A stretch of DNA of 64,000 nucleotides, from assembly GCA_029204225.1 (NCBI GenBank), contig CM055092.1:84408694-84472693 (forward strand), written 5' to 3'. The notes under the pieces were generated by a model. The model had not been told where the DNA came from. It saw nothing but the letters and a program-made list of their open reading frames with translations, and made no database searches. The number at the start of each line of letters is the position of its first letter. Position 1 is the stretch's first letter. Positions 1-9,978 of the stretch are shown here, in pieces. The position numbers and the translations under genes are program-made. Source of the DNA: Diphasiastrum complanatum (lineage: Eukaryota; Streptophyta; Lycopodiopsida; Lycopodiales; Lycopodiaceae).

Positions 1-589
1 TGAGGTTTGTGAGCATCGACAAGTTTGAGGGGCCTTTCTTGCCCGGATATGAGTCTGTGGATGCTTTACCTCTATCTTGTGGCCTTCTAAGGATGGATCA
101 CGCAGTTGGAAATGTATACAAACTTCTGGAAGCCATGAAGGAAATAGCAGGTTTCACTGGGTTTCATGAGGTTGCAGAGTTCACTTCCAAGGATGTAGGC
201 ACGCCGGAAAGTGGATTGAATAGTGTAGTTCTTGCAAACCATAATGAGATGGTTATTCTTCCCTTGAATGAGCCCACATACGGTACTGAGCGCAGATCTC
301 AGGTGCAGACTTATCTCCAGCATAATGAAGGACCTGGATTGCAACACTTGGCTTTCATCTGCAATGACATCTTTTCAACTGTGCAGGAGATGCAAATGAG
401 GTCCCATGTAGGGGGCTTTGAATTTTTGTCTAAGCCCCCTCCTGCTTATTACAAAGGCTTGTACGATAGATTAGGATCCACCACACGCCACAAAAGTATA
501 ATACAACAGTGTGAAGAGCTTGGTATCCTAGTGGATAAAGACGAACGAGGTCTATTGCTGCAGATCTTTACCAAACCTGTTGGTGATAG
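1..589 (+). CDS. HPD: 4-hydroxyphenylpyruvate dioxygenase, internal exon (5' end outside window)
   Basis: HPPD is a non-haem Fe(II) enzyme that converts 4-hydroxyphenylpyruvate to homogentisate, feeding tyrosine breakdown and plastoquinone/tocopherol synthesis. The open frame runs in from the left edge (reading from base 3), so the first codon of the exon and the N-terminal half lie upstream. Seen in the translation: RMDHAVGN, which carries the first iron-ligand His; EFTSKDVGTPESGLNS; GLQHLAF with the second iron-ligand His; and LLLQIFTKPVGD with the Phe that stacks on substrate in the plant enzyme (F381 in Arabidopsis numbering). The exon ends at GATAG followed by the donor GTAAAT. The split Arg codon (AG|G) is completed by the exon at 8970, giving the family motif GDRPTLFLE. 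About 195 residues are encoded here, matching the C-terminal half of the ~440-residue family. No stop or frameshift is seen. Confidence 0.96.
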
Positions 590-1129
590 GTAAATTTCTA
601 CTGCGATGAGTTTTTCCTTGCATTTTTCCCCAATATTTTAAGTAGCATGCTTATTTTTCTTTTGATTTATGTTGAAGTCTAAGAAGCACTGGGTTTCGGA
701 ACACAGCGTTCCAGATTGGAATGCTACATTTTTCTTTTGTGGGTTTTTAATATATGTGCTAGGATGGGAAAAAACAACTATTTAGGGATGTAAAGAAATT
801 CCAAACACATTGCAAAGCATAGTAATTACTAATTGAACAAAGCATAGTACATTCACCAACTAAACAAAGCATTTAGGCTTCAGCATGCTGCATACCAAAA
901 TCTAAACTTGAAAGCAATCACATAATGTAGACTGCAGCGCTGAGTGTATATGATACAAAAACATGGAAACTGATCCACATTCCACACATGCCTCATGAGA
1001 ATGATCAATATGTCTCATGTCATAAACGGTAAAGCTCTGATATATGTCAAGCCACTGGCCAAGTACATGAGTATGATGGATGGACAAGGACTAATGACAC
1101 AGAATAAAGCCCTGAATCTCTATGGCTCA

Positions 1130-3710
1130 GAGGCATCACGATCAGATGGGGAATCCTCCTCATCACTATCACTGGTAGACGAGTAGGAAGATAGGGAATC
1201 CTCCTCGAGTATTTGCGATTACGTCCCTGAACCTTTGTCCCTGCCTTTGCCTCTAGGGTCAAGTTGGGCCGCTGCTCCCTCTGCCTGTGATATTGCTATC
1301 TCTGGCTCAACATGCAAATCCATCAGGCATACCCTATGCCTATCCCCCCCTGCATACAGGTGATGTAGGCTTGGCCTGTGTCTCGACATTGAGATCAACC
1401 CTCCCCACATCCTCAACAATGTCCATCTCCATCTCTATGTACGTGCCTGACTAGCCTTAGGTTGGTGGTGCAATAAACCAACTTGTTCGACTAGGAAACA
1501 TTGAGCCTATCACATCTCTTTGTGTGTATAAGAGACCAAGTGCTTCAGTTCTGCTCACAAGCCAAAGTGGAACAATCTTGAGCAAGGATGCGCGGATTTG
1601 CCCACCACACCCCACCACGTGAGCGGCTCCGGCAAAAACTCGTTATACTCACCCTGAGATCCAACGGAACGTCCTTGTCTGTGCTAAAAAATCCAACACT
1701 TGTCTCTCGATCCTATGCAACAAGGGGCCATGACCTGCACAAAGATGGGACATTGTCAAATTCTCAAAGTAAACAAGTCATCAAAAAGCACAAACAAAAT
1801 GCTTGCAACACTATTGCACATCCAGTGGTTCACAAGCTTGGTGTTTGCGCATATGGCCCCAGTAGTTCACATAGGGTGACGCAAATGAGCAATTGCATGT
1901 ATGGGCTTGTGGAAGAAATTCCACCTATTAAGCCACTTCTCTCGGAAGCTAACATCCTATAGAAACAGAAAAAGGAATCATTGCGTTGTAGGAAAAACAA
2001 CTTAACAACAAAAAACTTTTACCTTTTATGAAAAAGCGGTTGCTGAAGGGTCTCCCCATTCTTGTCCATGAACTCATAAATGAGGCCAAGTATAGAACCC
2101 TCTCGATCCACCAACCTCAGCACATGGTACATTGGTTGAAGGACCTCAACCAGTTGCTCGGTCTGTCGCCAAAAATCATTTTCAAAAACAATCCTCTAGA
2201 ACGTTAGTCCAGTCGGCTCATTGCTACGATGCCACTGTGTGAACTCAGGGCTGGCTGCCATACGACGCAATGCATATTGAACCCGAAGCAACCGCTCCAA
2301 CTAGTGTTTGTTCGAATTGCGGTTTGAACCATGAATCGTGGGGCGGTCCAAACCATTGTTACTCAAGAGCCTCAACTAGGTTTACTAGCCTCTAGGAGTG
2401 GTAGACAATAGACTAGATGCTAGAGCGCTCACTGCACACTACTCAAAATGACTTTTTGTATTCAACTTGATGATGGTATGTAGTATGTACTATGATTGTC
2501 ACTTATCACGACTCAGTTGTGACTTGTGATCACATTTCATTGACTTCATTATATGATATTATGAAATTTGAATCATGATTATTGTCTATATTTATGCATT
2601 TGAATTATATTGCTTATATTTGTTATTTTGATTCTTGAATCTTTAGAAAATTAGACTTTGACTTACTGTTGATTCTTGAATGTTCAAACTTCAAACACAA
2701 TGAAACATGTCATGAGCCTAACGACAAGTCACTTGTGACTTCATTATTCATGAATAATTTGAAATTGTATTGATTGCTTTCATTTTTGTACAAATTATTA
2801 AATTGTTAGTTATAAGCTGTAAATTGCAATCAATGATCAACAATAGCATGCTGCATAAGGCATTTGGAATCTGGATTACGTGATCTAGAGACACCTAAGA
2901 CACCTATTCTATGAATAATGATATTCAGATAAGGCTCAATAGTAAAGCAAGTTCTTTGTATCTCAACTTTGGCAAAGCCATAGTTGAAAGTTCAGCTGGT
3001 AGCAAGTAAAGTTCTCCTATAAAAAGTGTCTGGCTCTTGTGATGAAAGGGCCATCAATAAATCTACTAGTGGGATGTAATTGAGTGCTCTTTTAGAGGAC
3101 TATTTGTCATTTTAACTCTGAAGGAAATAGCTATTAGCATCAAAGGGCAGTTTCATGGAAGAATTCCTCAAATTTCAATCATGATTCACTTTTCTATTCC
3201 CAGTCCTTCAAACTTTCGGCACGTAGCACAATGGTTGCATCATGCTCATTGCTAGCTTTATGGACATCTCCAACTTATCTTGATACTTATTACTAAGTTT
3301 ATGTAATATGAATCATGATTTATCCTGAAAAAGAGTCAACTTTCAATAAATTACAAAATTCCTAAAACCAGTGTGAACGGTTTGATGGTTCGAACCTGGC
3401 CTGTCCTATTCAAACGCGGTTCATACTGCCGGTTTGAACCGGGTATCTTAACATTGACTCCAACACGATGAAGTGGTAGGCAAAGCGTGTGGGTGCTGGC
3501 TCCTTCAGATCCAGCTAGCTATATATCCTGAACATGGCGGGGGCCCTCTTCTTCATGGTTACAAATGTGACCAGGAACATGACACTAGATGTGATGGTGG
3601 AAACCCACGGGAGGCCTCCTATGTCATGCATCAAAAGATTGGTGCAGTGTGCTGCACACGGGGTCCATACAATAGCAAGATAGTTCCTCTCCAAAAGCTC
3701 ACCCATAGGA
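1130..3710 (-). pseudogene. hAT-superfamily transposase remnant inside the HPD intron
   Basis: Minus-strand translation shows hAT transposase blocks in the right order but broken by stops and shifts. 3706-3515 reads AIVWTPCAAHCTNLLMHDIG (DUF659-type catalytic region), continued after one stop by LKEPAPTRFAYHFIVLESM to about 3440. 2300-2020 reads LRRMAASPEFTQWH and then VLRLVDREGSILGLIYEFMD. 1960-1850 gives WNFFHKPIHAIAHLRHP. 1640-1440 gives the C-terminal dimerisation signature, with ACEQN-stop-ST, SLIHTKRCDRL and NKLVY..NLRL. 1200-1130 is an acidic Ser/Asp-rich tail ending in a stop. About 1.1 kb (roughly 2320-3440) without transposase similarity separates the first two blocks and may be an intron or a later insertion. 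Terminal inverted repeats were not identified. The element is dead. Confidence 0.8.
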
Positions 3711-4430
3711 CACGAATATGTGTCTTATATGTGATTGACTTGATCTTGGTGCGTTTGTCACAAGAGACAATGCCTTGAATAAAAAAACATTGAATCTCAA
3801 ATATTGAATGATCTTGGGGAGTTTCTTCATTTTTGGAGTAATAGTATGGGAGATCGTTAAGAAAAACTTGATATGAAAGACTTGGGTTTGTTACATTATT
3901 GCTTAGGGATTCCAGTATGAAAGAAAAGTAGCATTGTCATATCCCCAGCGACATACACTTAAGAGATTTTGAAGAGATATAACGTGCAAGATTCCAAATT
4001 TAGCACTATTTTCTGTGTGCAAGTAGTAACCCATCCAAAGAAGATAGCTAATTTGATCTAGATGAAACCCCCTATCGCAACTTGTTGGCAGCCTGATTCA
4101 TTTGACAACTACAAGATCAAACATAGCCTTTGCGTTTGTGAAGGCACATTGGAAGCCTTTGGAGAATAATTTAATGATTCCAAGGACCTGAAACTGGTAG
4201 GCCATACATAGGCCAATTAGTTTGGTGATAAAGATGATTGAAGATAAACCATGTAATACCTTAGACCTGGGTTATCATTATTTCTTGGTGTACTTAAGAG
4301 TAACATACAATACACTATCCTCTATTGGAGCTAGACATAGGGCTACGACTAAAACAACATGCGAAGCCATTTGGTTAAGGAAGTTGCATATACTTTTTTT
4401 TAGCAACTCACATGGTTTTCACCTTGTCTG
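3700..4430 (+). pseudogene. Ty1/copia reverse transcriptase-RNase H remnant
   Basis: Across several frames the plus strand reads, in copia order, VLYVIDLILV (decayed YVDD region), KLDMKDLGLLHYCLGI, then a region matching the TTRSNIAFAV / HWKPLENNLMI part of the copia RT C-terminus, and finally a piece like the RNase H end, ATTKTTCEAIWLRKLH. Stops and frameshifts are frequent, so this is an old fragment without recognisable LTRs. It abuts the hAT remnant at about 3700 and the gypsy LTR at 4513. Confidence 0.7.
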
Positions 4431-4512
4431 AATAATATATTTGGGTTCTTCTTATTTGTCCGAGTTTGTAAGCAATGGTTTCTGTTGCAGATCAAATGTT
4501 ATTAGTTTTTAT

Positions 4513-4930
4513 CTATTAGGAACAATGGATCGAGGTTCACCACAAAGGAAGAGTGACTCTGGATCTCCACCCACTATCCTGTACTTGGCTCTACGTTCAC
4601 AGGCATTCACAGGCCACCATATAGGACCAGCGCCCAGCCTCTAAGAGGCCATGCACTCCTCTCACATGCACAGTTACCACTGTGCATGTGGATGCCCCTC
4701 ATGCATACTGAGTATGTGGCACACAGGTCCTACCTAACTTTAGGGACCCACCCTTAGCAACTAAGGGTGTCCTCCACCTAGTGGCACTCCTTATGAATAT
4801 AGACCAAGCCCACTAGATCCTAGTCCCTAAGAGTTATTATCCTGAACTACGGGGCTGAGTGTCACCCCGTCGGGACCCCCTAGGGTCTAACGAGTCACAA
4901 TTATCCCTGTGTTTGCCAATGGCCATAACA
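4513..4930 (-). repeat. 3' LTR of the intronic chromovirus
   Basis: 418-bp direct repeat of 8263-8670. On the minus strand it begins TGTTATGGCC and ends CCTAATAG. It differs from the 5' LTR by point changes and by a 10-bp tandem duplication (the TTCACAGGCA unit near 4596-4612), which accounts for the length difference. Confidence 0.88.
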
Positions 4931-4945
4931 TCTCCTCCCCCTAGA
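4931..4945 (-). other. Polypurine tract of the intronic chromovirus
   Basis: The minus strand reads CTAGGGGGAGGAGA immediately before the TG of the 3' LTR, the expected site for plus-strand priming in LTR retrotransposons. Confidence 0.75.
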
Positions 4946-5011
4946 AGGAGCTTTTGTCCTCCAAAGCAATATCTTCAAAGACAAAATCAGGATACCTCTT
5001 GCGAAGCTTAC

Positions 5012-6324
5012 TTACAGACTCCCAAGTTGCTTCTTCTTGGGACCCAGCCTCCACTTGACTAAAACTTCTCGAAAGACCGCATGACGAGTCTTGCGGTTTC
5101 GGATATTCAGAATTTCCTCTGGTTCATGTGGCAAGGAATTAGGTTCCTCAAAGGCTATTAGGGTTTGTGTTGGGACAATGTTGTCTCCTTCTCGCAACAC
5201 CCGCTTCAGTTGACTGACATGAAAGACCGGATGTACCTTTGCGGATTTTGGCAAAGCCAGCTGGTAAGCAGAACTTCCAATTCTCTTGAGTATTGTGAAG
5301 GGACCACAATACCTCGGGGACAACTTAGGACACTTGCCTGTGCTTAGAGTGGTAGAGTCTTCAGGAACTTTCAGAAACACTCGATCGCCTTCTTGAAAGG
5401 TCACATCCCTACGGGTTTTATCCGCATAATGCTTAGCTTGTGCTTGCGCTTGCTTCACATTAGCTTTAGCTATCTTGATCATAGTTTCCATATCCTCAAG
5501 AAACTCTCTAACACTCTGTACTTTTTCTTTCCTAAGCCCTATGGCCATGGGGGCTCTAGGCTGAAATCCATACATTAGCATGAATGGACTATACCCTGTA
5601 GTGGTGTGTTTAGTACCGTTATAAGCAAACTCCATAAGCGGAAGATACTCTTCCCAATTGGTTTGCTTTTTACTAACATATGCTCGTAGCATATCTTCTA
5701 GAACCTGATTGACCCTTTCGGTTGGACCATTTGTTTCGGGATGATCAATGGAGCTCATAGACAACTTAGTCTCTAACTCGTTAAATAGCGCCCTCCAAAA
5801 GTTACCTGTAAACTTTGGATCTTGATCGCTAACTATGTTGGCGGGAAGGCCATATAGCTTATAGATGTTTTCTATAAAAAGCCTGGCGACTTCTGGAGCT
5901 GTAACAGTTTTCTTGGTCGGTACAAACCACACCATCTTGGTCAATCGGTCTACAACTACCCAGATCGAGTCATGGCCTTTACTCATTCTTGGTAACCCCA
6001 CTATAAAATCCATGCTGATACTCTCCCATCTACCACCGGGTATCTCTAGTGGCTGGAGGAGCCCGCCTATGTGGTGCACCTTAGCACATATTCCTATACG
6101 TCTTTCTTCATACTAGGCCAATAAAACTTATTCTTTGCAAGAGCATAGGTCCTCTTTATCCCGGGATGCCCTGCACTGGGATTGTCGTGACTTTCCTCAA
6201 GAATTTGGCGCCTAAAGTCACCGTCCTTGGGTACACATACTCTCCCTTTATAAAGGAGGTATCCGTCCTCAATGGAGAAATTCTTCCATCGAGCATCCAC
6301 AACACCTGCTGATGGCACATCCAC
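5012..6324 (-). pseudogene. Ty3/gypsy integrase with chromodomain (first copy)
   Basis: Two ORFs joined by a stop and small deletion near 6080-6115. 6324-6094 encodes the zinc-binding N-terminus (ESHDNPSAGHPG...[12 protein letters not shown]), after which a TAG interrupts and the usual Cys pair region is incomplete. 6079-5012 encodes the integrase core with [10 protein letters not shown] (first catalytic Asp), [10 protein letters not shown] (second Asp) and [13 protein letters not shown] (catalytic Glu), then the GPF/Y-type C-terminal module ([15 protein letters not shown]...[11 protein letters not shown]), and a chromodomain-like tail ([20 protein letters not shown]) that is cut short. The changed residues in the normally SDRDP and DGQTE motifs (SDQDP, NGPTE) fit decay. 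The nearby polypurine tract and LTR show this is the 3' end of the LTR-bounded element. Confidence 0.85.
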
Positions 6325-6399
6325 TCCGGATGTTTCCGCAACATCTTTAGGCGGTGTGTTACAATCTTACTTACTGCAAACTCCAGGTGCCAGTTAACC

Positions 6400-6829
6400 A
6401 CAAGAGACCGAACGATTCACGTTCCACCCCGCCATAGGACCTAATCTGGGTCCACCCACCGTGCCCTGGCCTGTGACCGTATCAAGCTGGATCCGACCTC
6501 CATCCCAGACGACGTCCCATACCACCGCCTAGCTCTAAGCCATCTCCTGCCTCACGCTAGCAATACATCCTGGCCGTGCACACGCTCTCCATCCACCTCC
6601 TCCTAGGTAGATAGAATGGATGGCAAATGAGTCCTCCTCCCCTTGTATACCTCCAAGGAGAGAGACTCCAAGCCATGTGCACTCCTGGATCATGACACGT
6701 GGCAACCATGCAGGTTCACGAGTCACCGGTCAAGTCTACCGGCCCAGTCATCGTCCAGTCTCAAGTCTGGGTTTGGGACCCAAGGGAGTTGGGTCCCTAA
6801 CATTCCCTCTTCCTTAAAAAATTCCTTAT
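6400..6829 (-). repeat. Probable 3' LTR start and polypurine tract of a second chromovirus
   Basis: On the minus strand the stretch after the second chromodomain reads TTTTTAAGGAAGAGGGAA (6820-6803), a purine-rich tract, followed at 6802 by TGTTAGGGACCC, the usual way a 3' LTR starts. The sequence down to about 6400 has no coding similarity and would be this LTR. No second copy of it lies in the window, so the LTR call rests on the tract and position only. Confidence 0.5.
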
Positions 6830-7200
6830 CTAAGGAAGGAAACCAAGGAATCTCAGTTTAAGGTCAAGTTCTTTCTCCCAAGTATCGTCATCCTTGGAAC
6901 TTCCTTTCCAACGAACCAAGTACTCAGTCACCTGCCGGTTCCTGAGCCCACGTTGACGTACATCAACAATGGCCTGTGGTTCAGTAGGTACAAAGGATGA
7001 TAGGTCTTCCAGCTGAATTAAGTCCTCCTGAGGCATCAAGTCATCCTTTTTACCAAGTCATTCCTTTAAACGACTAATGTGAAAAACTGGATATACCTTA
7101 ACACCTTGAGGAAGTTCCAACTGGTACGCATTCCGATGGAGTTTCTTTACTATACGGAATGGCCCTGCGTAACGAGGTGACAACTTAGGACATTTTCCAG
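6830..7200 (-). pseudogene. Ty3/gypsy integrase C-terminus and chromodomain (second copy)
   Basis: The minus strand from about 7200 reads [19 protein letters not shown] and VYPVFHISRLKE, the integrase C-terminal GPF/Y module, then a stop, then 7039-6830 with EPQAIVDVRQRGLRNRQVT and EYLVRWKGSSKDDDTWEKE, a clear chromodomain (aromatic-cage type WKG..D..TWE). Chromodomains of this kind define chromoviruses and direct integration to particular chromatin. It continues the integrase at 7204-7893, from which it is separated by a deletion. Confidence 0.85.
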
Positions 7201-7203
7201 TCC

Positions 7204-7893
7204 TTAGAACCTTAGAATCTTTGGGATAGACTGGTTTGTCCTCTCTGTCTGACCATCCGATTCAGGATGATCTGAAGACCCCAAACTTAGAGTGGTCTCT
7301 AATTTCTCAAAGACCGCTTGCCAGAATTTGCCAGTGAACTTTGGATCTCGATCACTAACAATGTCATTCGGCAAACCAAACAACCTGAACAACTTTTCCA
7401 CGAAAAGCTGTGCAAGTTCAGAAGCTTTGACAGTTTGCCTGGTTGGTATGAACTGCGCCATTTTAGTAAACCTGTCAACTATTACCCAAATGGCATCATT
7501 TTGCTTCCCCGTCCGAGGTAGCCCAACCACAAAGTCCATGGAAATACTTTCCCACTTTCTTTTGGGAATTTCCAAGGGCATTAACAAACCAGCTGCCTTA
7601 AGTCTTTCAGCTTTGTTAACTTGGCATTGCGCACACTTGCGAACATATGTCTCCACCTGACTTTTTAAATTTGGCCAGTAAAAGTTCCTTTCTACTAAGT
7701 CAAGTGTCCTTTGAGCGCCAGGGTGCCCTGCACATGGGCTGTCATGACATTCATGCAGGATTTGGGCCCTTATATCATCATTTTCTGGCACACAAACTTT
7801 TCCATTCGGGAAAAGTAACCCATTCCTAATGAAATAGTCTCTTTGTATCTTGTCCTGAGGAGAAATCGTAGATCCTGGCGAAGCGAACAGCAT
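7204..7893 (-). pseudogene. Ty3/gypsy integrase, zinc-binding and core domains (second copy)
   Basis: A 229-codon ORF with the HHCC zinc-binding domain (HECHDSPCAGHPGAQRTL ... CAQCQVNK) and the integrase core: SMDFVVGLPRTGK (Asp), DIVSDRDPKFTG (Asp) and HPESDGQTERTNQ (Glu), so all three catalytic residues are present. After the Glu motif the frame jumps to unrelated residues (SIPKILRF) because several hundred bases of the core C-terminal part have been lost. Upstream it is fused, out of frame, to gag sequence with no protease or RT between them. Confidence 0.88.
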
Positions 7894-8110
7894 CCTCGAG
7901 GGTAAGAGGCTGGTTCCTCCTGACCTCTAGCTGGTAGTCTCTTGACAACCCCAGTATGAAATGCAACTTTACTAACAAAGGATCTATTCTAGTTCTTCAT
8001 GAGTGAACAAGGGTTGATGCACCAATTGCCTTAGCTGCGTCAATTCCTTGAGATCCTGCTGATCCCGACTGTTCTTTGCTTGCATATCCACAATCTGTTG
8101 CTGTAGACTG
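7870..8110 (-). pseudogene. Ty3/gypsy gag fragment
   Basis: In shifting frames the minus strand reads a coiled-coil-like stretch (LQQQIVDMQAKNSRDQQDL) and then LGLSRDYQLEVRRNQPLTLE with DAVRFARIYDF, typical of the gypsy capsid region. It lies between the primer-binding site and the second integrase copy. Stops break it into short pieces. Confidence 0.6.
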
Positions 8111-8250
8111 TTCAATTACCAACTGCTCTCTTGATGGCGCTAGGAGGAACAATGGAGACAGAAGATAGCGCTGGAGAAGGAGGAGCGTTGAGACAGCCAA
8201 TCTCATTGGGGAGGAGAGGAGAGAAAAAGCGCTGGGCCAGGATCCACGAT

Positions 8251-8262
8251 GCTCTGATACCA
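8251..8262 (-). other. Primer-binding site, initiator tRNA-Met type
   Basis: The minus strand reads TGGTATCAGAGC directly after the 5' LTR end at 8263, the standard plant LTR-retrotransposon primer site complementary to initiator methionine tRNA. Confidence 0.9.
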
Positions 8263-8670
8263 CTATTAGGAACAATGGACAGAGGTCCACCACAAAGGAA
8301 GAGTGACTCTGGATCTCCACCCTCTATCCTGTACTTGGCTCTACATTCACAGGCCACCATATAGGACCAGCGCCCAGCCTCCAAGAGGCCATGCACTCCT
8401 CTCACATGCACAGTTACCACTGTGCATGTGGATGCCCCTCATGCATACTGAGCACGTGGCACAAAGGTCCTACCTAACTTTAGGGACCCACCCTTAGCAA
8501 CTAAGGGTGTCCTCCACTTAGTGGCACTTCCTATGAATATAGACCAAGCCTACTAGATCCTAGTCCCTAAGAGTTATTATCCCGAACTACGGGGCTGAGT
8601 GTCACCCCGCCGGGACCCCCTAGGGTCTAACGAGTCACAAGTATCCTTGTGTTTGCCAATGGCCATAACA
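8263..8670 (-). repeat. 5' LTR of the intronic chromovirus
   Basis: 408-bp direct repeat of 4513-4930, starting TGTTATGGCC on the minus strand and ending CCTAATAG next to the primer-binding site. It ends 299 bp before the HPD splice acceptor. Confidence 0.88.
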
Positions 8671-8969
8671 CTATCTTTTTGCAGCTAGAAATAGGTTGGT
8701 TCTTGATTGCTTGTTTGGTTTTGTGTGCTAGCCATATGGGAGAAGTACAACAACATACTTGCAAAGATGAGAGCTAAGAAATTGAGGTTCTAGGCAGCTA
8801 GAGATTTGACTTGACTTTAGGTGCAAATTTTAAACCAGAATATGTCAAGTGTCTCTGAAATCTTAACATAGAAGTTATCAAATTATTACACACAATAGTG
8901 TTGTCTGGGTGCCTAATAATGGAGCAGAAACTTGCTACTTAGATGTCTTGTCATGTTCAATTATTGCAG

Positions 8970-9156
8970 GCCTACCCTGTTTCTTGAAATAAATGAGCGC
9001 ATTGATTGCATGGATGAAGATGGCAACGGTTCCACACATGAAGATGGAAAGATTTCTGGGAAAGGTAGATGTGATGGTTTTGGAAAGGGAAATTTTGCAG
9101 CACTGTTCAAGATGATGGAGGATTATGAGAGGACACTTGATGGCACAAGGTCTTAG
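8970..9156 (+). CDS. HPD: 4-hydroxyphenylpyruvate dioxygenase, last exon
   Basis: This exon supplies the C-terminal ~62 residues of HPPD and ends at TAG 9154-9156. The first full motif, RPTLFLEINERI, contains the third iron ligand (Glu, E394 in Arabidopsis numbering). Further on, CDGFGKGNFAALF contains the conserved Phe that forms the other side of the substrate/inhibitor pocket (F424 equivalent) and starts the C-terminal gating helix region. Two differences from the common plant sequence are visible: NERIDC where most have IQRIGC or similar, and a longer acidic/Gly stretch (EDGNGSTHEDGKISGKG). Neither removes a known catalytic residue. Because the metal site is completed only here, correct removal of the 8.38 kb intron is needed for any active enzyme. 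Confidence 0.94.
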
Positions 9157-9436
9157 GATCCTTTCTTTTGCAAAATAACAACTACTAGTTTTAGTAAAAA
9201 CCACCCTTTATTGATTTTTCGCTGTCGATGCAATATGGGTAAGATGTAAACAGATGCAAAGACAGTGCTTTAGCAGTAACGGATTTTAGAATCGGTTCAT
9301 ACCAACCATAACGGTACTGTGCAAAAAGTAGACTTTCAGCATCTATACATTAAAGAAGGCCTTGCTCTAATTTGTAAGTATTTTATCTGATGCTATTCAA
9401 CTTTATCTAAAAACTAGTAGACAATATTTACTTGCT

Positions 9437-9487
9437 ATTTTAGGGTGATATGAAAGATACTATGAATCTTTCATATCACCCTAAAAT
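9437..9487. repeat. Perfect 22-bp inverted repeat with 7-nt loop
   Basis: Arms 9437-9458 and 9466-9487 are exact reverse complements around the loop ACTATGA. It lies about 280 bp after the HPD stop and would form a strong hairpin in a transcript reading through the 3' flank. Confidence 0.95.
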
Positions 9488-9722
9488 TCTCTATTGAAGC
9501 CTGTGAAACCTGAACCAACTAAATAATGTTGGAACAATTTTTTGAACATTTGGAATACTCTTTAAAATCTTCCTGTTTCAATGTTTTGTTGCTACCAAAT
9601 TCTAAAAGTTTGACTATATGCTTGGACGAGGCACTGTTATGAAACTGATTGAACTTGTCACCTTACAAAGATGGTAGCAGCCAATATCTCAAATGAGATG
9701 TTCATGATAAATGCTAGAACAA

Positions 9723-9978
9723 GGATTTCCACATGCTTTTGTAAGTTCAAAAGTGAACAACTTCTAGGCTAGTCACACCTGACTCATCAGCTACTAAACA
9801 GCAAGAAATTGGGAGTTGATGTATGTGCATTTGGCCATCTTGGCCAATAACGATTTTTACATACTTTTGTAAGTTCAAAAGTGAACGACTTCTAGGCTAG
9901 TCACAACCAACTCAGCAGCTACTAAACAGCAAGAAATTGGGAGTCGATGTATGTGTATTTGGCCATCTTGGCCAAAAA
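9723..9978. repeat. Two-copy tandem repeat, 128-bp period
   Basis: 9723-9850 and 9851-9978 align over their full length with about ten substitutions; both contain CTTTTGTAAGTTCAAAAGTG and end in TTGGCCATCTTGGCCAA. Confidence 0.9.

Larger units (their letters stand above)
4513..8670 (-). mobile_element. Ty3/gypsy chromovirus-type LTR element, chimeric and defective
   Basis: A 4.16 kb unit bounded by direct repeats of 418 bp (4513-4930) and 408 bp (8263-8670). Reading the minus strand gives the canonical order: 5' LTR (8670-8263), primer-binding site TGGTATCAGAGC (8262-8251), gag fragment, integrase and chromodomain, polypurine tract (4945-4931), 3' LTR (4930-4513). Protease, RT and RNase H are missing. 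Two different integrase/chromodomain ends are present in tandem (7893-6830 and 6324-5012), separated by a second polypurine tract and a probable second LTR start, so the unit is chimeric or a collapsed nest. Flanks share TATC (TTATC at left, CTATC at right), consistent with a short target duplication blurred by the terminal CTAT. Confidence 0.85.
590..8969 (+). other. HPD: HPD terminal intron, 8,380 bp, filled with transposons
   Basis: The intron runs from GTAAAT at 590 to TTATTGCAG ending at 8969. Joining 589 to 8970 restores the reading frame and a conserved HPPD segment, so both splice sites are well supported. It contains, in order: ~500 bp with no recognised feature (590-1100); a decayed hAT transposase on the minus strand (about 1130-3710); a decayed copia RT/RNase H piece on the plus strand (about 3700-4430); and a gypsy element on the minus strand bounded by LTRs (4513-8670). 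The last 300 bp before the acceptor (8671-8969) look like original intron. The intron is long for this gene family and explained by insertions. Confidence 0.9.

Noticed and set aside
1588-1962. 124-codon plus-strand ORF
   Set aside because: Antisense to the hAT transposase remnant and without any domain.
8251-8262. tRNA-Met-like sequences here and at 21110, 36871, 45839 and 62143 as tRNA genes
   Set aside because: Each is a 12-base match next to an LTR end, that is, a retroelement primer-binding site, not a full tRNA.
1-9156. HPD as a transposon-killed pseudogene
   Set aside because: The exons have no stops or shifts, splice sites are canonical and all catalytic residues in view are kept.
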